The translations under genes and the position numbers were made by a program. From assembly GCA_963743275.1 (NCBI GenBank), contig CAVUPB010000002.1:372001-436000 (forward strand): DNA of 64,000 nt. Direction: 5' to 3'. Of this stretch, positions 24,398 to 33,113 are shown one piece after another. Origin of the DNA: JALYLC01 sp963743275. Its GTDB lineage: Bacteria; Actinomycetota; Thermoleophilia; Gaiellales; JALYLC01. Below the pieces are notes generated by a model. The model did not search any database. It saw only the letters and a program-made list of their open reading frames with translations, and was not told the origin of the DNA. The first letter of the stretch is position 1. Each line of letters opens with the position of its first letter.

Positions 24398-26833
24398 CTA
24401 CGAGCGCAGCTCGGCCGCGAGCGTCGCGCGCAGGCGCTCGACGATGGCCTCGCGGTGCGGCCGCACCTCCTCGTCGGAGAGCGTGCGGTCCTGCGCCTGG
24501 AACGTCAGCCGCAGCGCCAGCGAGCGGCGGCCTGGGCCGAGCGCGGCGGCATCGCGCCAGACGTCGAAGACCTGGACGTCGGCGAGCAGGTCGCCGCCCG
24601 CCGCGCGCACGCCCTCGAGCACGGCGCTCGCGGGATGCTCGTCGGCGACGACGACGGCGATGTCCTGGCGCAGGGGCGGGAACTCCGAGAGCGGCAGCGC
24701 GGTGGGAGACTCCCCCAGCCGCTCGCACAGCCGGTCGAGGTCGAGCTCCATGCACACGACGGGATCGTCGAAGCCGTAGCGCCGCGCCGTCAGCGGGTGC
24801 AGCTCGCCGACGAAGCCGAGCGCCGGCTCGCCCGGCACCTGGACGAAGCCCTTGCGCCCGGGGTGCAGGAACGGGTCGCGGTCGCCGTCCATGGCGACGA
24901 CGCTGCACGTCACCCCCACGGCTCCGAGGATCGATTCGAGCACGCCCTTGCCGAGGAAGAACGAGGCGGGCTCGCCCGCCCGGCGCCAGGCGGCGCCGCC
25001 GAGGCGCCCGCGCATGACGGCGCTGAACGTCCACGGCTCGCGCGGCAGCTGCTGGCCGGAGACGGCGTGGTAGGTGTGTGCGATCTCGAAGAGCGCGAGG
25101 TCGTCGCGACCCGCTGCGGCGTTGCGCGCGAGCGCCTCGAGCAGGCTCGGCACGAGCAGCGTGCGCAGGTGCGAGTGCTCCTGCGAGAGCGGGTTTGCGA
25201 CGGCGATCATGTCGCGGCGCGGGTCGCCGGCGGCCAGCCCGAGGCGCTCGGGCGTGTCGGCGGGCACGTAGGAGAGCGTCTGCGCCTCCGTCAGGCCCGC
25301 GCCGAGGCACGCGTCCGCGACCGTGCGGCGCACGCGCTGCGCGGCCGTCAGGCCGCCGCCGGAGCCGACCGAGAGCAGCGAGGGCACGCGCTCGAGGCCG
25401 TAGATGCGCGCGATCTCCTCGATCACGTCGATCTCGCGCATGACGTCGAGGAAGCGCGGGCCGGGGACGCGCACGTCGATCGTGCCCTGGCCTGCGCGCG
25501 GATCGAAGCCGAGGCGGTCGAGGATCTCGACCGCGCGTGCGAGCGACACCTCGAGCGCGGTGATGTGCGCCACGCGATCCATGCGCACGCGCAGGAGCGC
25601 GCGCGGCGGCAGCTCGCTCGACACGTCGAGCGGGCGCGGCGTCATGCGCGCGCCGCACAGCTCGACCATGAGCCGCGCCGCGGCCCGCGAGGCGGCCGGG
25701 GCGATGTGCGGGTCGACGCCCTTCTCCCAGCGGTTCGAGGCGTCGGAGCGCAGGCCGAGCGCCTGCGAGGTGCGCAGGATCTGCGTGCGCGTGAAGTTGG
25801 CGGCCTCGAGCACGACGGTGCGCGAGCTCTCGCTGATCTCGGAGTCGGCGCCGCCCATGATGCCGCCGATGCCCTGCGGCCCCTCGGCGTCGGCGATCAC
25901 GAGCATGTCCGTGGTCAGCCCGCGCTCCTGGCCGTCGAGCGTGCGCAGCGTCTCGCCGGGCCGGGCGCGCCGCGCGATCAGGCGCGAGCCGCGCACGCGC
26001 GCGTGGTCGTAGGCGTGCAGCGGGCTGCCGAGGTCGTGCATCACGTAGTTCGTGATGTCGACGACGTTCGAGACGGGGCGCATGCCCGCGGCCTGCAGCC
26101 GCGCCTTGAGCCAGAGCGGCGAGGGCCCGATCGCGACGTCCTGGAAGACGCGCGCCGTGAAGCGCGGGCAGAGATCCTCGTCCTCGATCGCAACCGAGAT
26201 CCAATCGGTCGTGAGGCGGTCGCCGAGCGCCGGCGGCTCGCTGTCGTCGAGCGGCGACAGCTCGATGCCGAAGATCGCGTGCACGTCGCGCGCGACGCCG
26301 CGCATGGAGAGCAGGTCGGCGCGGTTCGAGGTGACCTCGAGGTCGAGCACGTCGTGCGCGAGCGGCACGCGCGGCGCGAGCGGCTCGCCGGGCTTCCAGC
26401 CGTCGCCGAGCACCATGATCCCCTCGCCCTCGGACGAGATGTCGAGCTCGCGCTCGGACAGGATCATGCCGTCGGACGTCTCGCCCCGCAGCTTCGAGCG
26501 CGCGATGCGGCGCCCGTCGAGCAGCACGGTGCCCGGCAGCGCGACCGCCACGGTGTCGCCCGCGCCGAAGTTCCAGGCGCCGCACACGATCTGGCGCGGC
26601 TCGCGCTCCCCCACGTCGACGCGTGTGAGCTGGAGCCGGTCGGCGTTCGGGTGCTTGCCCGCCTCGAGCACGAGCCCGGCGACGATCAGCTCCTCGACGC
26701 CGTCGACCGCGGGCAGGCCGCGGCGCTCGACGCCCTCGACCTTCTCGCCCGCGAGCGAGAGCCGCGCGCTGAGCTCGTCGAGCGGCGGCAGCTCGGCGAG
26801 GTGATCGGCCAGCCATTGCAGCGGGACCTTCAT
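24398..26833 (-). CDS. pheT: Phenylalanine--tRNA ligase beta subunit
   Basis: 811 residues from ATG 26833, overlapping pheS by 4 nt (ATGA). It begins MKVPLQWLADHLAELPPL, followed by the EMAP/OB tRNA-binding domain (ELIVAGLVLEAGKHPNADRL, split) at about 45-150. The B3/B4 editing domain follows (SNVVDITNYVMHDLGSPLHAYD in two halves), then B5 and the catalytic-like domain with LLVPSLLEALARNAA. The C-terminal ferredoxin-fold anticodon-binding domain contains LSEFPPLRQDIAVVV. It forms the alpha2-beta2 enzyme with PheS and edits Tyr-tRNA(Phe). The whole operon is under the T-box leader. Confidence 0.95.
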   Translation of the reverse strand: MKVPLQWLADHLAELPPLDELSARLSLAGEKVEGVERRGLPAVDGVEELIVAGLVLEAGKHPNADRLQLTRVDVGEREPRQIVCGAWNFGAGDTVAVALPGTVLLDGRRIARSKLRGETSDGMILSERELDISSEGEGIMVLGDGWKPGEPLAPRVPLAHDVLDLEVTSNRADLLSMRGVARDVHAIFGIELSPLDDSEPPALGDRLTTDWISVAIEDEDLCPRFTARVFQDVAIGPSPLWLKARLQAAGMRPVSNVVDITNYVMHDLGSPLHAYDHARVRGSRLIARRARPGETLRTLDGQERGLTTDMLVIADAEGPQGIGGIMGGADSEISESSRTVVLEAANFTRTQILRTSQALGLRSDASNRWEKGVDPHIAPAASRAAARLMVELCGARMTPRPLDVSSELPPRALLRVRMDRVAHITALEVSLARAVEILDRLGFDPRAGQGTIDVRVPGPRFLDVMREIDVIEEIARIYGLERVPSLLSVGSGGGLTAAQRVRRTVADACLGAGLTEAQTLSYVPADTPERLGLAAGDPRRDMIAVANPLSQEHSHLRTLLVPSLLEALARNAAAGRDDLALFEIAHTYHAVSGQQLPREPWTFSAVMRGRLGGAAWRRAGEPASFFLGKGVLESILGAVGVTCSVVAMDGDRDPFLHPGRKGFVQVPGEPALGFVGELHPLTARRYGFDDPVVCMELDLDRLCERLGESPTALPLSEFPPLRQDIAVVVADEHPASAVLEGVRAAGGDLLADVQVFDVWRDAAALGPGRRSLALRLTFQAQDRTLSDEEVRPHREAIVERLRATLAAELRS

Positions 26834-27867
26834 CGCACGGCCCCGCGGAACTGCTCGAGGAAGCGCACGTCGTTGTCGTAGAAGCTCTTGACGTGCGGGA
26901 TGCCGTACTTGAGCATCGCGACGCGCTCGATGCCCATGCCGAAGGCCCAGCCGCTCACGACCTCGGGGTCGTAGCCGGGGACGAAGCCGAACACGTTCGG
27001 GTCGACCATGCCGGCGCCGAGGATCTCGATCCAGCCCTCGCCCGAGCACACGCGGCAGCCCTTGCCGCCGCACAGGAAGCACGAGACGTCGAGCTCGACG
27101 CTCGGCTCGGTGAACGGGAAGTAGTGGGAGCGCAGGCGGATCTCGCGCTCGGGCCCGAAGAGCGCCCGCGCGAAGTGCTCGAGCGTGCCCTTGAGGTGCG
27201 CGAGCGAGAGGCCGCGGTCGACGGCGAGCCCCTCGACCTGCTGGAACATCGGCGAGTGCGTGGGATCGAGCGCGTCGCGGCGATACACGCGGCCGGGGCA
27301 GATCACGTAGACCGGCGGCGGCTGCTGCTCCATCACGCGCACCTGCACGGGCGAGGTCTGGGTGCGCAGGCAGACCTCGCCGGGCGTGATCCAGAGCGTG
27401 TCGGACTCGGCCTTCGACGGGTGGTCGTCGGGCGTGTTGAGCGCCGTGAAGTTGTAGTAGTCGAGCTCGACCTCGGGGCCCTCCGCGATGCGGAAGCCGA
27501 GCCCGACGAAGACGTCCTCGATCTCGCGCTGGATCTGGGTGAGGAGGTGCGCGGTGCCGCGGGGCACGGGATCGCCGGGGAGCGTGACGTCGACGGCCTC
27601 GGTGCGCAGCGCGGCGTCGAGCTCGCGCGCCTCCAGCTGCTCGCGCAGGCGCGTATGCAGCCGCTCGAGCTCGCCGCGCACGCGGTTCAGCTCCTGGCCG
27701 CGCGCCCCGCGCAGCTCGGCGGGCAGCGCACCGAGCTCGCGCAGCGCGAGCGTCAGCGCGCTCGAGCGCCCCAGCGCCTCGACGCGTGCATCTTCGAGCT
27801 CCGCGGCCGTCGTGGCCCGCTCGAGCAGTTCGCGCCCCTGACGTTCCAGGCTGGCCGCGTCCTCCAT
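26830..27867 (-). CDS. pheS: Phenylalanine--tRNA ligase alpha subunit
   Basis: 345 residues. The start is ATG 27867 (MEDAASLERQGREL), because GGGG lies 6 nt before it; ATG 27873 is two codons upstream but has no spacing to a ribosome-binding site. An N-terminal coiled coil (about 1-85) that binds tRNA is followed by the class II catalytic core: MTRIQREIEDVF-like LTQIQREIEDVFVGLGF, HPSKAESDTLWI, then RVYRRDALDPTHSPMFQQVEG (motif 2) and FGMGIERVAMLKYGI (motif 3). It pairs with PheT. An upstream T-box specifies UUC. Confidence 0.95.
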   Translation of the reverse strand: MEDAASLERQGRELLERATTAAELEDARVEALGRSSALTLALRELGALPAELRGARGQELNRVRGELERLHTRLREQLEARELDAALRTEAVDVTLPGDPVPRGTAHLLTQIQREIEDVFVGLGFRIAEGPEVELDYYNFTALNTPDDHPSKAESDTLWITPGEVCLRTQTSPVQVRVMEQQPPPVYVICPGRVYRRDALDPTHSPMFQQVEGLAVDRGLSLAHLKGTLEHFARALFGPEREIRLRSHYFPFTEPSVELDVSCFLCGGKGCRVCSGEGWIEILGAGMVDPNVFGFVPGYDPEVVSGWAFGMGIERVAMLKYGIPHVKSFYDNDVRFLEQFRGAVR

Positions 27868-27884
27868 GGACATCCCCGCGTCGA

Positions 27885-28080
27885 TGCAGGGACGAGGGAA
27901 GCTCCCCCGCGGTACCACCCTGCTTGCGCCATGCCGGCGCCTCTCGCTTCCGCCCGTTCGTCGGCGTCCCGCCCGGCTCGGGAGGTGAACTTCGGCGGAC
28001 CGTCCACGCGGGGGCTCTCAGTCACGGCCCCGCTCCCTGTCGAGGACGGCGCCCGCCTACTCGTCTCCGTCGGCGCCGGA
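27885..28080 (-). promoter_or_regulatory. T-box leader (tRNA-Phe sensing riboswitch) of pheST
   Basis: On the minus strand the leader contains AGGGTGGTACCGCG at 27908-27921, an exact match to the 14-nt T-box antiterminator consensus that binds the tRNA acceptor end. About 60 nt upstream, AAGTTCACC holds a UUC codon followed by A, the expected Phe specifier in the specifier loop. CAGGG just before the T-box can pair with CCCTG at 27886-27890, the competing fold. No U-run follows, so translational control (release of the GGGG ribosome-binding site before pheS) is more likely than termination. A possible -10, TAGAAT, lies at 28087-28092 with no clear -35. Confidence 0.85.
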
Positions 28081-28098
28081 GCAGCCATTCTACCCCGT

Positions 28099-28837
28099 GT
28101 GCGACGAGGAGCGGCAGCACCGGGCGGAGAGCCCTACGAGCGCCTGGGGCCGCTCTACGACCGCTGGTGCGCCGGCGTCGACCACGACATCCCGTTCTAC
28201 GTGCTGGCCTGCGAGGGCGCGGCGGGCCCGATCATCGAGCTCGGCGCCGGCAGCGGGCGCATCGCCGTCGAGCTCGCGCGCCACGGCCATCGCGTGATCG
28301 CGCTCGACGCGGCGCCGGCCATGCTCGCGCAGGCCGAACGCCGCGCCCGCCGCTACGACGTGGCCGATCTGATCGAGGTCGTGCACGGCGACCTGCGCGA
28401 CCCGCCGCCGCTCCCCCCGAGCGACCGCGTCCTGGCGCCGTTCCGCACGTTCATGCACCTCGCGGGCGACGACGAGCGCCTGGGCGCCCTGCGCGCGGCA
28501 GCCGGCCTGCTCGCCGACGGCGGCCAGTTCGTGTTCGACGTCTTCGAGCCGAGCGCGGCCGACATCCGCGCCACCCACGACCGCTGGATCCCCCGCCGCG
28601 AGGGCATCAGCGAGCGCCCGCTCTGGGACGCGGCCGAGCGCCGCCTCGAGCTCGACGTGCGCCTACCCGGCCGCGTGGTGCCCATGACGCTCGAGTGGCG
28701 CAGCGCGGCGGAGTGGCGGGCGCTCTGCGCCGAGGCGGGGCTGGCAGGTCATCGCGGCCTACGCCGGGTTCGAGGGTGCGAACCTGAGCGACGAGACGGG
28801 CGACCAGGTGTACGTCTGTGGTCGCGCGTGCCGGTAA
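28099..28837 (+). pseudogene. Class I SAM-dependent methyltransferase, one-base frameshift near the end
   Basis: From GTG 28099 the frame has the SAM-binding motif I IIELGAGSGRIAVELARHGH, then VIALDAAPAMLAQAE (motif II) and VFDVFEPSAADIR. Near 28735-28739 a run of four Gs has one G too many: after WRALCAEAG the sequence should read WQVIAAYAGFEGANLSDETG and end at TAA 28835-28837. Removing one G gives 246 codons (245 residues). As given, the frame runs on to 28941 with low-complexity Arg/Pro. The substrate is unknown; similar proteins methylate small molecules. It is divergent from pheS. Confidence 0.8.
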
Positions 28838-28845
28838 GCGACTGC

Positions 28846-28953
28846 CGCCGTGCCGTGGTTCCACGCGACCTGTCGCCTTGCCCTGCCGGGGCGCGTGCGG
28901 GCGCGACCTGTCGCCGTGTCGCGGTGCCACGCGACCTGTAGCCCTGCCCCTCC
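28846..28953. repeat. Imperfect direct repeat, 42-nt copies with 66-nt period
   Basis: Copies at 28846-28887 and 28912-28953 share CCACGCGACCTGT and their flanks with few changes. A third GCGCGACCTGTCGCC occurs between them at about 28901-28915. No coding function is evident. Confidence 0.6.
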
Positions 28954-28979
28954 TGGGTGGTGCTGCGGTCCGTGCCGCA

Positions 28980-28992
28980 GGGGTCAGACCCC
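28980..28992. repeat. Core copy of the GGGGTCAGACCCC palindrome
   Basis: The 13-nt core is intact, but the outer arms (GCCGCA versus TTGATC) do not pair, so this is a degenerate copy of the element seen in full at 23364, 51584 and 59416. Confidence 0.6.
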
Positions 28993-29174
28993 TTGATCCA
29001 GGTCGCCGGGTTTCGAGCGTGCTCACGGGTCTGCCCCCGCGCTACGTGCACACTCGGCGGTGGTCCTTGCGGTCCTCAACCCGGGTTCGATGCTCTTGGG
29101 CGAGTATCCGCAATGACCCTCTCTCGTCTACTGGCACGCCGGGTCTGTGCCCCGCCGGGTACGTGCCCCGTTAC

Positions 29175-29921
29175 CTACGCGCGCCGCAGCTCGTACAGCG
29201 CCAGCGCTCCCGCGATCGCGACGTTCAGCGACTCCGCGCCGTCGGCCAGCGGGATGCGCGCGACTGCGTCCGCGGCGGCGACCGCTTCCGGTGGCAGCCC
29301 GCTGCGCTCGCCGCCCAGCGCGAAGGCGACGGGCGGGCGCGGCGCGAGCTCCGCCAGCGTCCGCTCGCCCCGGGCGTCGAGCGCGATCACGCGCAGCGGC
29401 GGCGCCTCGCGCAGCGTGATCACCGGCACCGAGTAGAGCGCGCCCATGCTCGCGCGCACGGCGCGCGGCGAGAGCGGGTCGGCGCAGCCCTCGGCCAGCG
29501 CCACGTGCACGGGGCCGAAGCCCTGGGCGCTGCGCAGCAGCGTGCCGAGGTTGCCGGGATCGGCGACGCCGTGCAGGTGCAGGCCGACGTCGCGCGCCGG
29601 GTGGTCCGCGGTCAGGGGCGGGAGGTCGTTCGCGCGCAGGATGCCGACCGCGCGGCTCGCGTGCGAGAGCGACGAGAGCGACTCCATCACCTCGGCCGAG
29701 CAGCGCAGCACCTTCGTGCCCGCCGCGAACAGCTCGTCGGCGATGCGGTCGCTGCCGAGGTCGTCGTCGACGAAGGCCTCGACCGGCGTGATGCCCGCGG
29801 CGAGCGCCGCGCGCAGCGCGTCCTCGCCCTCGTCGGCGAAGAGCCCCGTGCGCCTGCGCTCCTTCGCCTCGCCGAGGGCACGCGCGGCCTTGACGCGCGC
29901 GTTGGCGCGGCTGGTGATCAC
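29175..29921 (-). CDS. TrmH/SpoU-family RNA 2'-O-methyltransferase
   Basis: 248 residues from GTG 29921 (VITSRANARVKAARALG). An N-terminal substrate-binding domain (ERRRTGLFADEGEDALRAALAAG) leads to the SPOUT knot: motif 1 HLHGVADPGNLGTLLRSAQG, motif 2 FALGGERSGLPPEAV and motif 3 ARIPLADGAESLNVAIAGALALYE. These are the three signatures of the TrmH/SpoU rRNA or tRNA ribose methylases that use SAM. The target nucleotide cannot be assigned. It overlaps the GST gene by 4 nt (GTGA). Confidence 0.9.
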   Translation of the reverse strand: MITSRANARVKAARALGEAKERRRTGLFADEGEDALRAALAAGITPVEAFVDDDLGSDRIADELFAAGTKVLRCSAEVMESLSSLSHASRAVGILRANDLPPLTADHPARDVGLHLHGVADPGNLGTLLRSAQGFGPVHVALAEGCADPLSPRAVRASMGALYSVPVITLREAPPLRVIALDARGERTLAELAPRPPVAFALGGERSGLPPEAVAAADAVARIPLADGAESLNVAIAGALALYELRRA

Positions 29922-30551
29922 GCGGGCACCCCGCTCTCGGCCGCGACCGGCGCCCAGGCCGGGTGCGCCGAGACCGTCTCGGCCCAGGCCAGCAGCCGCT
30001 CGTGCCCCGCGAGGGCGCCCGCGTGCAGCAGCCGCCAGAGCGAGGGCATCGCCGCGCAGTCGGCCACGGTGAGGCGGCCGTGGCAGGCGTAGCCGCCCTC
30101 GCCGAGCAACCGTGCGAACGCCTCCAGCCGCGGGGCGATGCCGGCGATCGCCGCCGGCACGCTCGGCGGGCTGCGGGGCCTCCGCACCGATGCCGCGCTG
30201 TGGCCGGAAGCCGTACGCGGGCGCGTCGACCTCGCGGCAGGCCGGCCGCAGCACCGTGGCCACGGCGTCGAGCGCCCAGTCGACCGGCGCGCGCTCGCGC
30301 GGATCGGCGGGCAGGAGGTCGGCGCGGCCCTCGCGCGCCGCCAGGTAGCGCAGGATCGCGTTCGACTCTGCGAGCACGACGTCGCCGTCGATCAGCACCG
30401 GGATGCCGCCGAGCGGGTTGAGCGCGAGGTGCCAGTCGGGCCGTGGCTTCTCGAACGGGACCGTGCGGCGCTCGCACTCGAGCCCGAGGGCCCCGAGCAG
30501 GAACCGCACCTTCTGCGCGTTCGACGAGCGCGGGTGATCGTGAAGTACCAT
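29918..30551 (-). pseudogene. Glutathione S-transferase-like protein, one-base frameshift
   Basis: It starts at ATG 30551 (MVLHDHPRSSNAQKVRFLL), with the thioredoxin-fold N-terminal GST domain (VPFEKPRPDWHLALNPLGGIPVLIDG, split) and the SNAILRYLA motif. After PQPAERA the sequence should continue AAIAGIAPRLEAFARLL, found in the next frame. One surplus G (C on the plus strand at about 30154) explains it. The C-terminal domain then reads CHGRLTVADCAAMPSLWRLL and ends PVAAESGVPA. Corrected length is 211 codons (210 residues), normal for a GST. Actinobacteria usually lack glutathione, so the true thiol partner is uncertain. Confidence 0.78.
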
Positions 30552-30573
30552 CACCGCCCGCGGCCGCCGAAGG

Positions 30574-30933
30574 TCACTGCGCGAGTGCCGCCTTGGCGCG
30601 CTCGGCGAGCGCTGCGAACGTCTTCGGCTCGTGCACCGCCAGGTCGGCCAGCACCTTGCGGTCGACGGCCACCTCGGCGCGCTTCAGCCCGTGCATCATC
30701 TGGCTGTACGAGAGGTCGTGCATGCGCGCGGCCGCGTTGATGCGCACGATCCAGAGCCGGCGGAAGTCGCGCTTGCGCACGCGCCGGTCGCGGTAGGCGT
30801 ACTGCAGGCTGTGCTGCACCTGCTCCTTGGCGCGGCGGTAGACCTTGGACTTCAGGCCCCAGTAGCCGGAGGCCTGGGCGAGAACCTTGCGGCGCTTCTT
30901 GCGCGCGTTGACAGATCGCTTGACGCGGGTCAT
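30574..30933 (-). CDS. rplT: Large ribosomal subunit protein bL20
   Basis: 119 residues, MTRVKRSVNARKKRRKVL with the basic N-terminal extension that threads into 23S rRNA. The globular part has YRRAKEQVQHSLQYAYRDRR and RINAAARMHDLSYSQMMHGL, the standard L20 core. It is an early-assembly 50S protein. It follows rpmI by 16 nt in the canonical infC-rpmI-rplT operon, where L20 often represses by binding the leader. Confidence 0.97.
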   Translation of the reverse strand: MTRVKRSVNARKKRRKVLAQASGYWGLKSKVYRRAKEQVQHSLQYAYRDRRVRKRDFRRLWIVRINAAARMHDLSYSQMMHGLKRAEVAVDRKVLADLAVHEPKTFAALAERAKAALAQ

Positions 30934-30949
30934 GAGTCGGCTTCCTTCC

Positions 30950-31147
30950 TCAGCGCAGCCCGAGAAGGCCCTTGACGAGCTTCTCGTCAGAGTGCGCGAC
31001 GGGCTGGTCGTGACGGAAGGAGCGCTTCCGCTTCGGCGTCTTCTTCTCCAGGATGTGCGAGCGCATGCCGTGACGGCGCGTCAGCTTGCCGCTGCCGGTC
31101 AGCTTGAAGCGCTTCTTGGCGCCGGAGTGGGTCTTCATCTTGGGCAT
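30950..31147 (-). CDS. rpmI: Large ribosomal subunit protein bL35
   Basis: 65 residues: MPKMKTHSGAKKRFKLTGSG, then KLTRRHGMRSHILEKKTPKRK. This is the L35 signature and length. The ATG at 31147 overlaps the infC TGA (ATGA), so it is translationally coupled to IF-3, and rplT follows. Confidence 0.97.
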   Translation of the reverse strand: MPKMKTHSGAKKRFKLTGSGKLTRRHGMRSHILEKKTPKRKRSFRHDQPVAHSDEKLVKGLLGLR

Positions 31148-31946
31148 CAGGTGCTCGTCGGTTCCGGTTCTGGTTCGGGGGCGGCGGCCGCGGGCTCTTC
31201 GACTTCGGCTGCGGGTCCGCCGGCTCGGCGGCTTCGGGTGCTGCGGCCGGTGCTGCTTTGGGCTTCGCTGCGGCCTTCGGCTTTGCCGCCTTGGGCGCTG
31301 CGACCTTCGCTGCCGGGGCTTCGGCTGCCGCTGCAGCTTCGGGCTTGGCGGCTTCGGCTCCTGCTTCCGGGGGCTCGTTCGCGCCCGGCTTGGTCGGTGG
31401 CAACTCTCTGACGGGCGCCAGGAGCATCACCATGTTGCGGCCGTCCTGGATCGGCGCGGACTCGATCACGCCGAGCTCGGACACATCTTCTGCGAGCCGT
31501 TCGAGCAGCGCTCGTCCGCGCTCGGGGTGGCTCATCTCGCGCCCGCGGAACATGATCGTGACCTTGACCTTGTCGCGCTGGCGCAAGAAGCGTACGACAT
31601 GGCCCTTCTTGGTGGCGTAGTCGTGGGGATCGATCTTCGGGCGGAGCTTGATCTCCTTGATCGTGATCGTGCTCTGGTGCTTGCGCGCCAGCTTCTGCTT
31701 CTGCTCCTGGTCGTAGCGGTACTTGCCGTAATCCATGACCCGGCAGACGGGCGGATTCGCGTCCGGCGCGACCTCGACGAGATCGAGGTTCTTCGCCCAC
31801 GCGTATTCCAGTGCCTCGTCGCGCGCCTTGACGCCGATCTGCGACCCATCGTCGTCGATCAACCGCACCTGCGGTACGCGGATGGTCTCGTTGACCCGGG
31901 TGCGCGGCTCTGCCGGCCGCACATCCTGGCCGCCGCGCGGCCTCAC
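31147..31946 (-). pseudogene. infC: Translation initiation factor IF-3, one-base frameshift in a long C-terminal tail
   Basis: GTG 31946 is followed by RVNETIRVPQVRLIDDDGSQIG (split), the IF3-N domain, then CRVMDYGKYRYDQEQKQKLA and the IF3-C domain RPKIDPHDYATKKGHVVRFL to MVMLLAPVREL. IF-3 keeps 30S subunits free and checks the start codon. After residue ~180 comes an Ala/Pro/Lys-rich tail of about 85 residues, longer than in typical IF-3. In the tail, near 31209-31211, one missing G shifts the frame. Restoring it gives EVEEPAAAAPEPEPEPTST and a stop exactly overlapping rpmI (267 codons). Without it the frame would read on across rpmI. Confidence 0.9.
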
Positions 31947-32119
31947 TGGCGCTTCACCGAATGCTTCAACCTGCTCCTCTCATGCGCAGCGGCACCACCC
32001 GGTGTGCTCGCAGAGGAGCTCGCACGAACCCGGCGCGGCGAAAGACGGACTGACCGGCGCGGGTGGGAAACGGGTGACGCCTCCACTTTGACAGCTGAAT
32101 GATACACGCCGCACGTTTG

Positions 32120-33106
32120 CTACTCCGTGAAGAGCGCCTGCGCAAACGCCTGCGCGTCGAACGGGCGGAGGTCCTCGAGCGACTCGCCGATGCCGATCAG
32201 CTTGATCGGCAGCCCGAGCTCGTGCGCGATCGCGATCGCGATGCCGCCCTTGGCGCTGCCGTCGAGCTTCGTGAGCACGAGCCCGGTCACCTCGGCGGCC
32301 TGCGTGAAGAGGCGCGCCTGCTGGAGCCCGTTCTGCCCCGTCGTCGCGTCGATCGTGAGCAGCGTCTCGTGCGGCGCGCCGGGCAGCCGCTGGGCGATCA
32401 CGCGGCGCACCTTCGAGAGCTCCTCCATGAGGTGCTCCTGCGTGTGCAGCCTGCCCGCCGTGTCGACGATCACGACGCGCCGCTCGCGCGAGACGCCCGC
32501 GCTGACGGCGTCGAACGCGACAGCGGCGGGATCGGAGCCGCTGGCGGAGCCCACGAAGTCGGCGTGCGCACGCTCGGCCCAGGTCTCGAGCTGCTCGGCC
32601 GCGGCTGCGCGGAACGTGTCGGCAGCGCCGATCACGACGCTCGCACCGGCCTCGTGGAGCTGGTAGGCGAGCTTGCCGATCGTGGTCGTCTTGCCCGTGC
32701 CGTTGACGCCAACGACGAGGATCACGGCGGGGTCCGCGTGGAGGTCGAGCCCGCGGCGCTCGAGCGGCTGGCCGAGCCGCTCGGCGACGATGCGCTGGAG
32801 CGTGTCGCGCAGCTCCTCGGGGGTGTGCAGGCGGCCCGCCGCGGACTCCGCCTCGAGCGCCTGGACGATCTCGACGGTGGCGGGCACGCCCACGTCGGCT
32901 GCGATCAGGAGCTCCTCGAGGCGCTCCCAGACGTCGTCGTCGCTGGGATCGAACGCGAGCTCGTTGAGGCCCTGCGCGAGCGCGCGGCTGGAGCGCCCGA
33001 GGTTCTCGCGCAGGCGCGCGAAGAAGCCGCGGCGGCGGCCCTCGGGCTCCGCGGGACGCTCCGGCGCGGGCGCCAGGCCCAGGAACACCTCTCCCCAGGT
33101 GGACAT
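32120..33106 (-). CDS. ftsY: Signal recognition particle receptor FtsY
   Basis: 328 residues. The N-terminal helical N domain (FFARLRENLGRSSRALAQGL) is followed by the SRP GTPase: G1 VVGVNGTGKTTTIGKLA, the insertion box with ADTFRAAAAEQLETWA, G3 VDTAGRLHTQEHLMEEL, and G4 LTKLDGSAKGG. The acidic A domain is very short, as in other actinobacteria. It docks ribosome-SRP complexes to the membrane. It starts 7 nt after smc. In many actinobacteria smc, ftsY and rnc stay together as here. Confidence 0.96.
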   Translation of the reverse strand: MSTWGEVFLGLAPAPERPAEPEGRRRGFFARLRENLGRSSRALAQGLNELAFDPSDDDVWERLEELLIAADVGVPATVEIVQALEAESAAGRLHTPEELRDTLQRIVAERLGQPLERRGLDLHADPAVILVVGVNGTGKTTTIGKLAYQLHEAGASVVIGAADTFRAAAAEQLETWAERAHADFVGSASGSDPAAVAFDAVSAGVSRERRVVIVDTAGRLHTQEHLMEELSKVRRVIAQRLPGAPHETLLTIDATTGQNGLQQARLFTQAAEVTGLVLTKLDGSAKGGIAIAIAHELGLPIKLIGIGESLEDLRPFDAQAFAQALFTE

Positions 33107-33113
33107 TGGTGTT

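Larger units (their letters stand above)
28838..29174. other. Intergenic region, 337 bp, repeat-rich
   Basis: No gene is supported on either strand. It contains an imperfect tandem repeat at 28846-28953 and one core copy of the dispersed palindrome at 28980-28992. It lies between the convergent methyltransferase and RNA methylase genes. Confidence 0.55.

Noticed and set aside
24170..26881. 903-residue open frame antisense to pheT
   Set aside because: Composition shadow; pheT on the other strand has complete motifs.
28749..29051. 100-residue minus-strand frame with internal repeats
   Set aside because: Arg-rich product of the tandem DNA repeat; no start context or conserved pattern, and it overlaps the methyltransferase end.
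30987..31946. IF-3 reading through into rpmI as a fusion protein
   Set aside because: Loss of the stop is explained by one missing base; the corrected frame ends exactly at the rpmI start.
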